Below, piece after piece: positions 1 to 11,261 of a stretch of 64,000 nucleotides of DNA. Position 1 is the stretch's first letter; every line of letters begins with the position of its first letter. The stretch comes from Lactarius indigo (Eukaryota > Basidiomycota > Agaricomycetes > Russulales > Russulaceae). Under the pieces are notes generated by a model. The model did not search any database. It had not been told where the DNA came from and saw only the letters and a list, made by a program, of their open reading frames with translations. Where the stretch lies: the NCBI GenBank assembly GCA_025766275.1, contig JAFKAC010000077.1:62001-126000 (forward strand), read 5' to 3'. A program made the translations under genes and the position numbers.

Positions 1-228
1 TTTATCAAAGCCAGTATTTGGAGGCCTAAGGGCATACAGGTCTCCCATAGCCCTCTCAAGGATAGTCTTCCGTGTCTCTGTATCAGCCTTTTGGAACTCT
101 TCCACATACCCCTTCAAGATGGTGGCATCCTGACGGGTTAGGGAAAAACCTTTGTCTGAGGCATGGATAGATGGAGAAGAGATCTCAGACTCCCCAGCTG
201 AGCTCCCGGATAGATGGTCGGATTGCAT
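1..228 (-). CDS. Gene 1, HMG-box-like cargo protein, 5' part only
   Basis: First exon of gene 1, starting at the ATG at 228-226 and reading leftwards off the window edge. The protein starts MQSDHLSRSSAGESE and is nearly identical to the full gene at 19612-21544, where the equivalent exon is 81 codons. The function is unknown. The full-length copy shows that the region just beyond this edge encodes an HMG-box-like segment. Upstream lies about 390 bp without a gene, then the palindromic array. Confidence 0.7.
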   Translation of the reverse strand, partial: MQSDHLSGSSAGESEISSPSIHASDKGFSLTRQDATILKGYVEEFQKADTETRKTILERAMGDLYALRPPNTGFDK

Positions 229-614
229 AGCTATGATATTAGGACGTAAGAATGTGTGGGAGATGTATATGGTGTTTGTGGAATTGTACCACATATGGTG
301 AGCCTTAAATAGACTGGCTAATGTCTTTGAGTTCCAGTTCCGTGAATGCTGGATTTGCAGATGATTTAGGAAACATGTCTGGAGGTATCACATTGAAACA
401 ATATGTCTGTTGTGTGAGACATATGTGAAACCACTTATTTTAATATGTGCTTCATGTTTAGTTTCAATCCAGGTAGATGACAGCAGACGGATGTATCTAC
501 AGATGTAGCAAGGGGGTAACATTTCCTGGGATGGAAGCGATATATCCATGGACAGAGATGATGTCTGTGAACGGAAGTGATCTTTCTGTGGACGGAAATG
601 ATCCTTCTATTGGT
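229..614. other. Upstream region of gene 1, no gene supported
   Basis: This stretch lies between the gene 1 start and the 21-bp array. It probably holds the gene 1 promoter, but no clear TATA or other motif stands out. An open frame entering the array from 477 is explained by the repeat unit length being a multiple of three. The region is conserved in the second copy (about 21545-21930). Confidence 0.4.
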
Positions 615-915
615 GGATGCAATCCATCCGTAGACGGACGAAATCCATCCGTAGACGGATGCAATCCATCCGTAGACGGATGCAATCCATCCGTAGACGG
701 ATGCAATCCATCCGTAGACGGATGCAATCCATCCGTAGACGGATGCAATCCATCCGTAGACGGATGCAATCCATCCGTAGACGGATGCAATCCATCCGTA
801 GACGGATGCAATCCATCCGTAGACGGATGCAATCCATCCGTAGACGGATGCAATCCATCCGTAGACGGATGCGAGCCATCCGTAGACGGATACAATCCAT
901 CCGTAGACGGATGTA
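615..915. repeat. 21-bp palindromic tandem array (about 14 units)
   Basis: The unit is AATCCATCCGTAGACGGATGC-like, with a dyad CATCCGT-AG-ACGGATG inside each repeat. About 14 nearly identical units are present. The array in the second copy (21935-22165) has about 11 more diverged units. A 21-bp unit keeps all frames open, so long ORFs on both strands are a by-product. Each unit could form a hairpin or bind a dimeric protein; that is inference. It lies between the gene 1 start and the gene 2 3' end. Confidence 0.9.
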
Positions 916-1254
916 ATCCTTCCTTAGATGAGACGGAAGTGAACTTACTGTGGAAGGAAGTGATATGTTACGGATTAGAACTGATACTTGAACGGAAGTG
1001 ATACGCCCTCAGATGGAAGTGATGTTTCATCGGATGGGAGTGATACTTCCTGAGACGGAAGTGATGCTTCCTTGTACAATAGAATGTGCTTCCTCTGATG
1101 GCGGAGACATTTGCCATGGGATCCATTCGTAACTTTAGTTCTGTATGGCTCACCCGTCCACACATATGTATGAGGTATTTACTGGTACATAGAAAGTGTG
1201 CGAGCTCGTTTTGAATACATGTGTGTTTCTCAGTACAGACTCCTTGTAACTACG

Positions 1255-2674
1255 TCACTTGTCCCGGCCGCTGGTCTTGTAAATTCCATCCCTAATATAT
1301 GAGATATCAGAATAGAGGTCCATTACGACGCCCATGAGTATCGTGCATCTCTCCATGAGATCCCCAGAGTGATCGGATGGGTCAAGCGAAAGCAGCCCCC
1401 TGTAGGCAGCAGGGAAATGGCGCCCGGAAGCGACATGCGGATATGGTGCCCTGGCCACCTATGGGAGTGTGTAAATGTCAGGAAACCGCAATCGACAAGA
1501 CACCACTCACATATGCAACAGGTATAAGATTACTCTCAGGAATACTTATTATTTCCTCTTCCGGTGGACTGGAATCGGTATCCATCTTCTCCCCACTGTG
1601 AGAACCTTCCACCGACCGTGGGCTATCAGGAACACGTGCTGTAGGAGGGGCTGTAACATCCTGTATGTCGATGGGAATGGGCATAGCGCTCCGTTCCTGT
1701 ATTGGACTATCTGGTAGCTGAAGGGCTTCGTGGACCTGCGATCTGTCAAGAACGGTCACTGCCTCAGGTCTATCAGTTACATCGTCCTCGTGGAGTACGG
1801 GTTCCGTGTGTAGGACTTCCTGCAAGATGTCGCCAGCGCCCTCTTCCGCCGGACCTGTAGCACCATGAGATTCTTGCATAGTTGGAGCCGTTCCGGGACT
1901 GCGCGCGGTTTCCTGTGACCCGTCGGAAACGGCTGCGACGCCAAGGGTGGATGTTGTCTGGGTGTATGTGACTCAAAATAACTCACCATGAACGTGTGCC
2001 ATCTTGGGACTTACAATGCTCTGAGCTATGTCAAGGACATCAGCTATCTCTGGATCCGCGGCTTCCTGTAGCTCACAGGAAGGTCCTGCAGCGTGTGGAA
2101 CTGGAGTAACCCGCAACGGGTCAGTGGCGGGTTCTGGCTCAGATGCAGGTGCATCCGGGGTGGTGTCCTGCCTCAGTGTTGCCTTTCGCCTATGGAGGAA
2201 GGCGGTACGGCGGGCATGGTGAGTTGGTGGAGACGGATCGGACTCAGTGGGCTCCACTAGTATTGTCGCCGACATATCCGATATGTTCTGTGGAAAATGA
2301 GAATGGTTTTTGATGGAGGGGTAGATGTGGCATACCGCTGGCGAAGGCAAGGAAGGTGCTACGGAAGTTTCGATTGTAGCAGGAGGCACAGCAGTGGCCG
2401 GACTGCGCTTCTTGAGGAAGCGGTAGCGTGTGGAAGGCCACGCCTCTACTGTGGAAGATGGTGTTGTCTGTCCGGGTTCTGAAAGATGGCCAGATGATAT
2501 GGTAGAGAGTGGGGGTCCATGCCCGGATGGATCACCCTCAGCGGAATGCTGTCCGGATTGCACACGGGAAGGGGGAGGGCGTGGAGGCATCTTTCCAACG
2601 TATGCCCATTGACCTGGAAGCCCCTGTTTCAGTATAAATAATTTACCAACTAGTGTCGGACCTGTATGCGACAT
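1255..2674 (-). CDS. Gene 2, hypothetical cargo protein of the KDZ transposon
   Basis: Four exons on the minus strand (2674-2336, 2287-1987, 1932-1511, 1458-1255) with consistent GT-AG borders and phases give 421 aa. I do not recognise the family. The middle is Pro/Ser/Glu-rich and looks disordered. The last exon (67 aa, starting VARAPYPHVASGRHFPAAYR) looks folded and is identical in amino-acid sequence in the second copy, which marks it as the probable functional core. The gene is divergent from gene 3 across about 410 bp, so the two may share control elements. The start is the first ATG of an open frame conserved in both copies. Confidence 0.65.
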
Positions 2675-3085
2675 TCTCTACTGATCTATGGGCTGTAGGT
2701 GATTCTACAGTGGTGGGTTTCAAAATGCGCGTCGACTATGTCATCAAAAATGCCTTCTGATACATTTCTAGTGGACCTATACGATATGACGCTGGTGTAC
2801 TAGGGTCTCGACTCTGAACTCCAGGCCTCAGATTGCCGATAGGCTTCTGAATGATGCAAGACATCAATAGGCAACACATGAGGCGAGGCCATGTGATCAT
2901 TAATGTCCGAAATTCGGATAAGTTGTCTGAACTGTCGGGTTCCATCGGGTTCCATCGGGTCCCATCTAGCTCCATTCGGAAACTGGTCTTCGGGCATGGG
3001 AGACTTCCCACGAGCAACGGAAAATACTGCGTGTCCGCCCCCCCCCTCCCTGTAGTCCGTTTCCGCACATTCCCTCGCTTCCACT
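2675..3085. promoter_or_regulatory. Divergent intergenic region between genes 2 and 3
   Basis: About 410 bp separate the two divergent starts, the natural place for a shared promoter. It contains direct repeats of GGTTCCATC-like units around 2937-2965 and a C-rich tract at about 3040-3050 just upstream of gene 3. The second copy (23928-24337) keeps both. No binding site can be assigned. Confidence 0.4.
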
Positions 3086-4944
3086 ATGCCCCCACAGCGC
3101 AGGATATATGTGGACAAGCTTACTGCAGATGAAAAAGCACTGATGGGCACTGCTATCCGCTTCGACCTTGCGCTCAGGTATAGGGAGAAGAATATCGAAT
3201 CTGTGGACGACGATTGGTACAGGACGTGCATTGCTTCGGAATTGGTAAGTGCTAGTATCCCTTAATATATTGAACTGCACGCTAATTTGATGTTTTCACT
3301 ATATAGGACGATGTAAATGAGATATTTGGGAAGTATTCAGACGGAACGACGGAGCCGTGTATGCACCCGATAATCACATATGTTGCTGAAGAATGGGATA
3401 GCGCTGCGGACAGTTCCAGGGTGCCGGATATCGCTGCACTCAAGCTCGAAGACGTCTCCAAGCTATGCGATGACGGTGCAGCGAATAATCCGTCGTGGAA
3501 TAGCCAGCTTAATATGAAGACGCTTAATACACTCATTGGGCTTCTGAATCCCTCGGATCGGTGGTGGCTTCCGGCTCTGCGTTCGGATGTGGATGATATT
3601 CCAGGTATGTTACACATCTTCCTCTCACTCCCGTAACAGCTATTCCCATTTATTTCCAGACGCTCCCCACGTAACGCCACCTAAGGCGGGGTCCAAAGCA
3701 TCTGGAAAGCGTCCCGCGCCACCCCCTCCTGATACGGGTTCTGACAGTGGTGCAGAGCCCTCCGGCCCAGTTCCTGCATCCGTTCAGGATGCTACCACGG
3801 TCAATGAGGATGTTGAGATGCAAGAGGATGATGGGGGAGAAACGCCACGCAAGCCGAAGAAGGCCACAAAGCGTGTCGCAGTCCAGTCCCCCACAGCAGC
3901 CCATCGTACTACCCGCCGCCGGCGCACAACTACTGGCGCAGGCGACGTCCCTTCTTCTCCAGAGCCCGAGCCCACGGAACTCGTTCCCGTGCGCCCAGTC
4001 CCCATGGAACCTGTGTCCGGTGTCCCTCCGCACGCTGCTGTTCCCACGCGCACAAAACCCGTTAATGTGACCATTGTGAGTTCTGATGAGGCTGAGGATC
4101 TGCAGGGATCTCGTCGATCTCGTCGACGACGTCTAAGTATCATTGACGATTCCGCCTCGGAACTGGAAACTGGGCCGCCGGATCCGGTAAGTCCCTCATG
4201 GCTCTATTCCTGTTTCCGTACTCACAGTGTGCTACAGCGCGCATGTGGCCCTTGCAAGGCTGCAAACCACAAATGCAAGCCACAACCCGCCGGGAGGAAG
4301 GGAACAGCATGCAGGTGGTGTACGAAGCGGAGGCACAAGTGTGTCCCCCGCCCTCAGTGGGTGGCGACAGGGAAGGAGGACGGGAAAGGGAAGAAAAAAC
4401 AATCACTCGGTGCGTTCCCATTTGTCTGATATCATTGTATTATGCTAACGGACCCACAGACAAAGTCGTGCAGAGGTTGGACGACATGTCCAACACTCAA
4501 GAGGCCCACATTGCGGCCATGCGCGACTTCGTGCACAATACGGACGTCATCCTACGTGCCCTGTGTACCCAAGGACCAGGTAATGTTAATATGTCGACCC
4601 TACGCCTCCGGACGCCTGCTGTTCCGCTTTTCACGGAACCTGGACCGTCCACACCCAGCGCGTCCTCTGTTGCCAGTGGCGCCCCCTCAACAGTTTCCAG
4701 CATGGGGCTTGGTCGTATGATGATCAGCAATGCGGGTGTCGCTGGCCCTTCCGAAGTCCCACCCGACCGCCCACAGGCCCCAGGTACGTCGTAACTCGCA
4801 TCCACATTTCCCGGATGCGTATTCACATTTTCCGCCTTCCTAGCATCTCGCCAGAGTCTCCGGAATCGCTCAAGTCGTGCGGGAACCTCTAGTGGAGCAC
4901 AGTCGAGGGTCGGGTCGCGCCAATCGTCTCGCGGACGTACCTAG
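3086..4944 (+). CDS. Gene 3, Zn(II)2Cys6 DNA-binding cargo protein
   Basis: Six exons (3086-3244, 3307-3604, 3660-4186, 4238-4409, 4460-4783, 4844-4944) join in frame to 526 aa. Exon 4 encodes a textbook fungal Zn2Cys6 cluster: C-x2-C-x6-C, an 11-residue linker, then C-x2-C-x6-C, followed by a basic tail (GKEDGKGKKKQ). The N-terminal ~150 residues look globular (starting MPPQRRIYVDKLTADEK); residues ~155-325 are Pro/Ser/acidic-rich; a short helical stretch follows the zinc cluster; the C-terminus is Ser/Arg-rich. Zn2Cys6 domains are usually N-terminal in fungal regulators, so a position around residue 330-360 is unusual. It probably binds DNA, perhaps element promoters or subterminal repeats (inference). 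It is intact in copy A and broken in the second copy. Confidence 0.8.
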
Positions 4945-5044
4945 ATGCTGGAATATCATATAACGCTTGTCTTATCTACTTTTGTCTTGTATTACCCCAT
5001 CTATAGTATGTTATATATCTTCAAGGCTCTGATGCTGACATCCG

Positions 5045-5640
5045 TATGCATATTATGTTGCTTATACATGTCGCAGGTTATGTCCGGGACGTTTCCGAAG
5101 CGTTCCAAGCATGGGATGTATGCAATATATATATGAGGATCACGAGCACGTCACGGGATACCGGCGCATGTATCCGGGAGTCACGGGCGCGTCACAGGAC
5201 GTTTCCGGCATGGTTTCCGTCAAAGGTTTCCGCTTGGGTTTCCGGTACGCTCACAACAGTATCGTCCCGGAATTCGTATGCATAATATATCACTTCTGTG
5301 TGTCGCGGGTGACATATGGGACGTTTCCGAAGCTTTCTAAGCATTGCACATATGGATTACGCATGTGGGGATCACGAGCACATCATGGAATACTGTTGCA
5401 TGTCACAGGATGTTTCCGGCAAGGTTTCCAGGATCAATATGGGACAGTCCTGAAACAATCTGCCCATGCCCCATATTGGGTACATACACAGGAGTCACAG
5501 GTGCACTGTAAGAGGTTCCTATAGCCTTCCTAACATGCTCCATACACGCTCCATACAATGGATGCATACACAGATCATTGGCATATGCAGGTCATGGGCA
5601 CATCACGAGCAAGATCATGGAACGTCTTGAAACATTCCGG
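5045..5640. repeat. Diverged ~190-bp direct repeats between genes 3 and 4
   Basis: Two diverged units (about 5045-5230 and 5275-5460) share GGGACGTTTCCGAAGC, a GGGATCACGAGCAC-type segment and GTTTCCGGCA. A partial third begins near 5590. Open frames run through (e.g. 5111-5524), but a 12-bp indel and many substitutions relative to the second copy (34860-35340) and the repeat structure argue against a protein. This covers most of the gap between gene 3 and gene 4. Confidence 0.6.
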
Positions 5641-5942
5641 AAACGCAGAACTTCTCTGTGTGGGGGTTCGGACTATTCAAGCAGTGACACACATTCCGTA
5701 TCTGTTGCATGCAGGAAACATGTGAGTAGGCCATGGTCACATGTTTTGGAATATGGACTGGCATGTGTAGTATGATTGGAATGACAGACAGTGTCCTGGT
5801 TGGAGGGGTATGAGCTGCGTTGTCACATCTCTAATCATTATCTACCTAGACAGTAGGTTGTAGCATGGATTTGCTTAAGTACCACATGTATAGTATTATG
5901 TCCATCCACCCCCCTATTACCTCACCCCACATCTAACCTCGC

Positions 5943-6467
5943 ATGTCTGACATCCAGAAGGCATCAAAAGAGAAGGATATTGATATGTCCATAAAGGATG
6001 TCCATCTTACCTTTACCAGGACCTATACTGGGGTTTCCGATCCAGAAGATGATGCTTCATCTGGTCTGGAATCCTTTGATGAAGATGATATGTATGGATC
6101 GGACAATGGAGATGACATCATTTGCAATATTCCCGACACAGATGAAGAATCACAGGAACTTGAACATTCCTTGGATAGGGTATGTCCTCCACCCCACTCC
6201 CGACTTTCGGAGATCTCATGTGTTATCCAGCTCAATGAGCTCATTAATGCTTCCCAGAGTCTGTGTGTCGACCTTGAGAACATCTATATTCTGGCAGTGG
6301 AATTGTACAATATTTGGAACAGGGGAGATGTGTCTGAGCATGATTCCCAGCAGAGTTCAGATCCCTTGTCTGTCCTGCATAGGTCAGATATACTAGAGGT
6401 GGAGGCACATGGTATGGATATCGAAGCGGAAGTAGAAGGAGCCTCCACTGGCGGATTTAGTAAATAA
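5943..6467 (+). CDS. Gene 4, small acidic cargo protein
   Basis: The start MSDIQKASKEKD opens an acidic protein rich in Asp/Glu/Ser. A 51-bp segment at 6180-6230 has GTATGT and CCAG borders like every other intron in this element. Splicing it keeps the frame and gives 157 aa (79 + 78 codons); unspliced it would be 174 aa. No known domain is visible; the C-terminal half has a helical, Leu-rich stretch (LNELINASQSLCVDLENIY). It lies immediately upstream of the transposase in the same orientation in both copies, so a role as a transposition helper is possible but unproven. Confidence 0.55.
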   Translation: MSDIQKASKEKDIDMSIKDVHLTFTRTYTGVSDPEDDASSGLESFDEDDMYGSDNGDDIICNIPDTDEESQELEHSLDRVCPPPHSRLSEISCVIQLNELINASQSLCVDLENIYILAVELYNIWNRGDVSEHDSQQSSDPLSVLHRSDILEVEAHGMDIEAEVEGASTGGFSK

Positions 6468-6728
6468 TGATATGCAGGATGCAATGGCCCACATCTGATA
6501 ATCCAGTATGCATTGTTCGGATATTGTAGAACTCCGGATGGCCTAGAATACTATGGAACCGCTGATTTGTATGATCCCTGATGTACACTCTACAAGGGCA
6601 CATCTGTAGAATATTCCGCAACTCATTTCTGCAGTATGCACAGGGTATTTAAGACATCATCCAAATCATACAAAGACACCCAGCTTCATCATCTCTATAC
6701 ATATTCCCTATCCACTGCTATACAGGAA

Positions 6729-9700
6729 ATGCCTCGCACTCGTGATGTTATCATTCCTGAAACTGTTGAAGGCATCGAGGAGGTCGTCATCAAGCACACC
6801 AAATCGAAGCGTGGTACAATCCGGACAACGGAAAAGGTTGTTCCCGTTGTCCGTCCACAGAAGGAGCGATCCGGACAGCCTTCACGGGCACGCCAGAAGG
6901 ATGCACACCCGCAGATTCCATCAGCTAGTGTCAAAGGTTCTGGGAGGCCTCTCCACATCCCTGGAGACCTGCAGATGGACCCACACACGGAAGAGCAACA
7001 GTATGACTTCCACAATACAGAAGAGGATGGTCAGCTACAACCCGACTCAACAGCCACCCAACAGGCCACTGTATGTCTCACATTTATTCATATCATGTAG
7101 CTATCCTGATCAGATGTAGACTCCAATGAAACAGTGGGTGGAGCTCAGGGATAGATATCTCCATGTTCTCCTGGAGATGGAAGGTCGGGGAAGATCTGAC
7201 AAGTGTTCCATGTGCAGCAAGAAACCTGAAATAAAGTGTCCGGATTGCTTTGGACCACTGTTGTTTTGCAAGGACTGCTGTCTTGAAGCTCACAGGAACT
7301 CCCCATTTCACAGACCACTACTATGGAATGCAACCCACTACACTCCAGTAACTCTGCACTCCCTCGGATTTGTATTGTGCATCGGGCATGGTGGTATGCC
7401 ATGTCCACGAACAGTTGAGGTAGTTATGGACACACATATCTTGCAATGTCTTGTAGTGCTCATATTACCTTAGGGAATCAGAGCTGCACAAGCAGTCTCC
7501 ACTAGTAGAAAGAGGAGTTCCGGGAAGAGACGTGCCCACTCAGCATCTCTTGCATCTGTTTCCGAGGGTCCTGATTCTCCGGATAATTCTGGCCAACTTC
7601 CTACACCTCGCGAGACTCCACAGCCAGAAGGCCCATCCACTAATCCGGATATCTCTGACAGACTCTTTGACTCCCTGGATATGTCTCCGGATTCTAATGA
7701 CAGTGATTCCAGCAGAGTGCGGACAGCGGACTCTGGTAATCCACTGTTCACTGTTGTTGACAGAAGTGGAATCTTCGACATGGAGGTAGTATTCTGCATT
7801 TGCCCAGGAATGGACAATATTGGCGAGCAGCTTCTCCAATCCAGGCTATTTCCATCCACATTCCGGCAAATAGAAACATTATTCACATTCACAGTATTGG
7901 AGGACTTCATTCTGGATAACCTGGAATGCAAGACCACAGCCCAGCAGTATTATTCAAAGCTGCAAAGCATGACAAGCAAGATGTTTCCCAACAATGTGCA
8001 AGTATGTCTTCATCCATACATACACACACTCCCATCCACCCACATCCAGATCTAATAAATGTTTACAGAACCGTTACAAGCAACTTCTGAGAGCATCTCG
8101 CCAGTGGCGTGACCTCAAGGGCAGGATGGAAAGTGGGCTTGGACATCAGTCAGAAGGAGAGAGCTGTCCGGATGGAGCCATGGCAATATTCTGCCCTGCA
8201 TGCCCACAGCCTGGAATCAATCTTCCTAAGGATTGGAAGACACTATATCCTCCGTATGTCATTTATGAACTGGCATCTCCACATACTCATACTCCCTATT
8301 GAAGTGACCAGCTTATCCGGACATTTATCATGGACGGAAACTTTTCCGCAGAACACATGCGCCATAGATCCGGGGACAAGGATGTTGCATTATCAGCAGG
8401 AATGGCATTCATGGCCAACCCTGATTCCTACAAGGCTCATCTCCAGTGCGGAAAAGAAATAGCCCAAGTATGTGATGTCTTCCTTACCCGGATCCTTTTA
8501 TCTAATGGCCTTATAGCCCAGCACATGTAATACCTACAGAGCCATTGAACAGGCAAATTCTAGTAGGACACACCTTGATGTCACAGGGATTGGTGCAACT
8601 GCCTGCTGCCATGGGTTCTTTGTTCCAACATCTGTGGTGGATTTCCAGAAAGGAGAGAGGTATGCATGTTCTCTTGGAATCCCTATATCCGGAAGTGATG
8701 TACCATTTCCGATAGGCAATCAATATGGACTACAGCATATGCAAAGCACTCTCATACAATATGGAGGACATCCCTGTGGCTCTTGTCATGTATGACATCA
8801 TGTGCCAATATAGAGTCCACTTCCAGGAGAGGGTCAAATGCAGTCCGGAACTCTCACTACCAAGCTCACTGACACTCCGGATGGGAATTGGACTGTTCCA
8901 TATCCATGGGCACCAGGATTCTTGCTTGCCAAGGTTTTCTCCCAGCTACATTCCAGGAGCAAAGCAGGTTGATGGAGAAATAATCGAGACCTTGTGGGCA
9001 CCCCTGAATAATATCTCTCGCAGCATCCGAGGGATGTCCTTGGACCATAGGCAGGAGGTATTGGATTCCCACATCAATTACTCCAACTGGAAGAAGCTGG
9101 TTAGGATTGGTATGTATTATCCATCCGGACTATCCCATATGTTAATACAACACTAATGACACTTGTATGTGAAAGTCCCATCACTACTAAAGCGGTGGAA
9201 GCGACTGGACTCTGGCTTGGATGCCAGTGCAAAGGCATATAAGGCACTCAATCAACACTTCAAGCATAAATCTGAACAATGGCTGAAGGATGATGAGGGT
9301 GCTCAACAGGAGAGACAAAAAACCCCATCTTCCATGGATATCTATGACACTGTGAAGGAAAAGGGTGTGTGGTCTGAATCCGAAATCTTCCCCCCATAAT
9401 TGATGAATGTCTCCAGCCCCATCCCGGGCTGCTATCCAGCAACAGCTTACTGAGGAAGAGAGCAGGGACCATTCCATCCAGGGTGAGACATCTTGGATTT
9501 CATGTGGCCTTAAGATACAGGAATTACAGTATGTCCACAAGGATCCTTCCTAATTCATTGAATAATGACCTACCCAGACTTGCAATCCGCTATCAGCTCC
9601 GGAGTCAGGGATCAAGGCTCACTATAGAAGATTCACAAGTCCTTGAGAATAAGCGCAATCGCATACAGAAGCTTATTGATATGTTTGAGCACCAGGCAGA

Positions 9701-10667
9701 CACCTTCCTACACCATCATCAGGATACAGATGATGTTCCGGTATGGTCTATGGGGGACTATGCTGAATATGACAATGTGGATGACATAGATGGCTCCGGA
9801 AATCCTGGCCTTGGACCTTCTGGCCATTACCATGGTGCCCCAACTTCTGATGGCTTGGGAATGGAAAGTTCCAATGTTGAGGACATTCCCCTCCTTCTTC
9901 CGTCATCCCTTGGATGGGAGTGGTGTTCAAGCCACGGTATCAAGTCTCTTGCAATGAAGGAAGCTAAGCTACGCTATGCTCAGGCAAATGATTCCATCCA
10001 CAGGATCCGCCTTGCTTTAGGATTCAAGTCTGCACTCTTCCGAACACAAGTGCGGGATGCCCGTACACAAAAGACAAAGACCCGTGCATGGACTGCAGTT
10101 CATGGTGTTGATAGCACAGTCCATGAGCATGCCCGGAACTATTGCATGGCGCGGGATGCATACATCAAGGTCCAGGAAGAATCCGGAGACTTTCCGGAAT
10201 TACCACCCCTCCACCCCACAGATCTTCGCATCAGCACAACCATCCTTGGAGCAGCACAGGTGGGACAACGCAATAAACAGCTCCCATGGATATGGAGCTT
10301 TGGGGTCTCTGAAAGGCATGATGGAACTTGGATGGATGAGTGTAGGCCAACATCCATTGCCATATGATGAATGCTTACAGATATTTCAGTTAACCGAGTT
10401 CATTGGCTTCGTGCAAAAGCTCAGTTTGAGAGGTGGAAGGAAGAACAACACAGTATTCATAATGAAGCCATATGGATTCCGGCTTACTTTCATTCCAAGG
10501 CGGAGCATTGGAAGACCAGGATGGATATGGCAGCACAGGTGCTGCTTCCTGGCCATGAAGCATATGCATCTCGCCAAGCACATGCATGGGAGGAACTATC
10601 TAGGAGTTCTGTAAAGGCACTAATCCCAATCACCTCTTCTCCATTAAAACATTTAGAGACTATGTAA
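6729..10667 (+). CDS. Gene 5, KDZ transposase with CxC2-like domain (one-base deletion)
   Basis: Eleven exons (6729-7070, 7120-7419, 7474-8001, 8069-8253, 8305-8467, 8517-8659, 8716-9109, 9176-9364, 9417-9528, 9578-10341, 10390-10667) give about 1132 aa if one missing base is allowed for. Residues ~143-178 form a C-x2-C-x7-C-x2-C-x6-C-x2-C-x4-H-x5-H zinc cluster, the CxC2-like domain typical of KDZ proteins. The KDZ catalytic region follows, with MDGNF (~462), a CHGFF segment, YDIMCQY (~580), HIHGHQ and VDGEIIETLW (~639). Likely RNase H-fold acidic residues are D462, D581 and E642 or E645 (inference). The C-terminus has the family's VHWLRA...RWKEEQ segment. At 8716-8725 copy A reads GCAATCAAT where the second copy has GCAAATCAAT; the missing A shifts the frame in exon 7. 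The protein cuts and joins element ends. Confidence 0.85.
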
Positions 10668-10880
10668 AGGTGTATCCTAGTTCTGATCTATTCCCATAAA
10701 CTGTAAATCAATGATATCACTCCACCTATTTCATGTATCACAATGGAAGGCAATCTCTACATTACAGGAATTACAAGGGAAGTGATGCTTCCATCATAGA
10801 TAACTCATGGAAGTTGGTTATTATGTTATTTCTTGGATTCCAGAAAGCTACTGAAGGTGATTTTGGTAAGTTAAACGGAA
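10668..10880. other. 3' flank of transposase, no gene seen
   Basis: This is the stretch between the transposase stop and the subterminal array. It is conserved in the second copy (49065-49260). No terminator-like or coding signal is clear. Confidence 0.4.
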
Positions 10881-11261
10881 AGCTAAGACTTCCACTCCTG
10901 GAAGTGACACAAGTTTTGATTCCTCCATTTCTGGAAATAATATGTGTTAGGATTTCTGTTCAGGAAACACATGTATTGATTTCCGCATTTCGGGAAAATG
11001 ACACAGGTGTTAAGGTTTCCGTTCGGGAAATGATAGGGTTTTGATTCCCCATTTCCGGAAATGATTTGGGTTTTGATTTCCTGTTTCCGGAAATGATACG
11101 GGTTTTTATTTCCCCATTTCCGGAAATGATACGGGTTTTGATTTCCCCGTTTCCGGAAATAATTTGGGTTTTGATTCTCCCGAAATGGGAGAATGACATG
11201 GGTCCATCTCAGGAAATAACACAGGTGTTAAATCTTATGTTCTGAGAATGGGTTTTGGTAC
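10880..11261. repeat. Right subterminal repeat array of copy A
   Basis: Units of about 35 bp are centred on the palindrome TTTCCGGAAA and followed by TGATACGGGTTTTGATT. Roughly ten degenerate units occur. The core CGGAAA is shared with the different array at the left end of the element (17866-19330). Such subterminal arrays commonly bind the transposase; assigning that role here is inference. Confidence 0.75.

Noticed and set aside
615..915. CRISPR array
   Set aside because: Units are contiguous with no unique spacers, and the genome is eukaryotic.
477..1001. 174-aa ORF with a Cys-Asn-Pro-Ser-Val-Asp-Gly repeat, and long ORFs on the other strand
   Set aside because: The 21-bp unit keeps several frames open on both strands, unit number changes between copies and no flanking coding signal is present; treated as a repeat array.
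3650..4143. Arg-rich and Ser/Thr-rich ORFs on the minus strand within gene 3
   Set aside because: They are shadows of exon 3 of gene 3, whose splice borders and frame are conserved between both copies.
5111..5524. 137-aa ORF between genes 3 and 4
   Set aside because: It spans diverged direct repeats, has a 12-bp deletion and many non-synonymous changes in the second copy and no recognisable domain.
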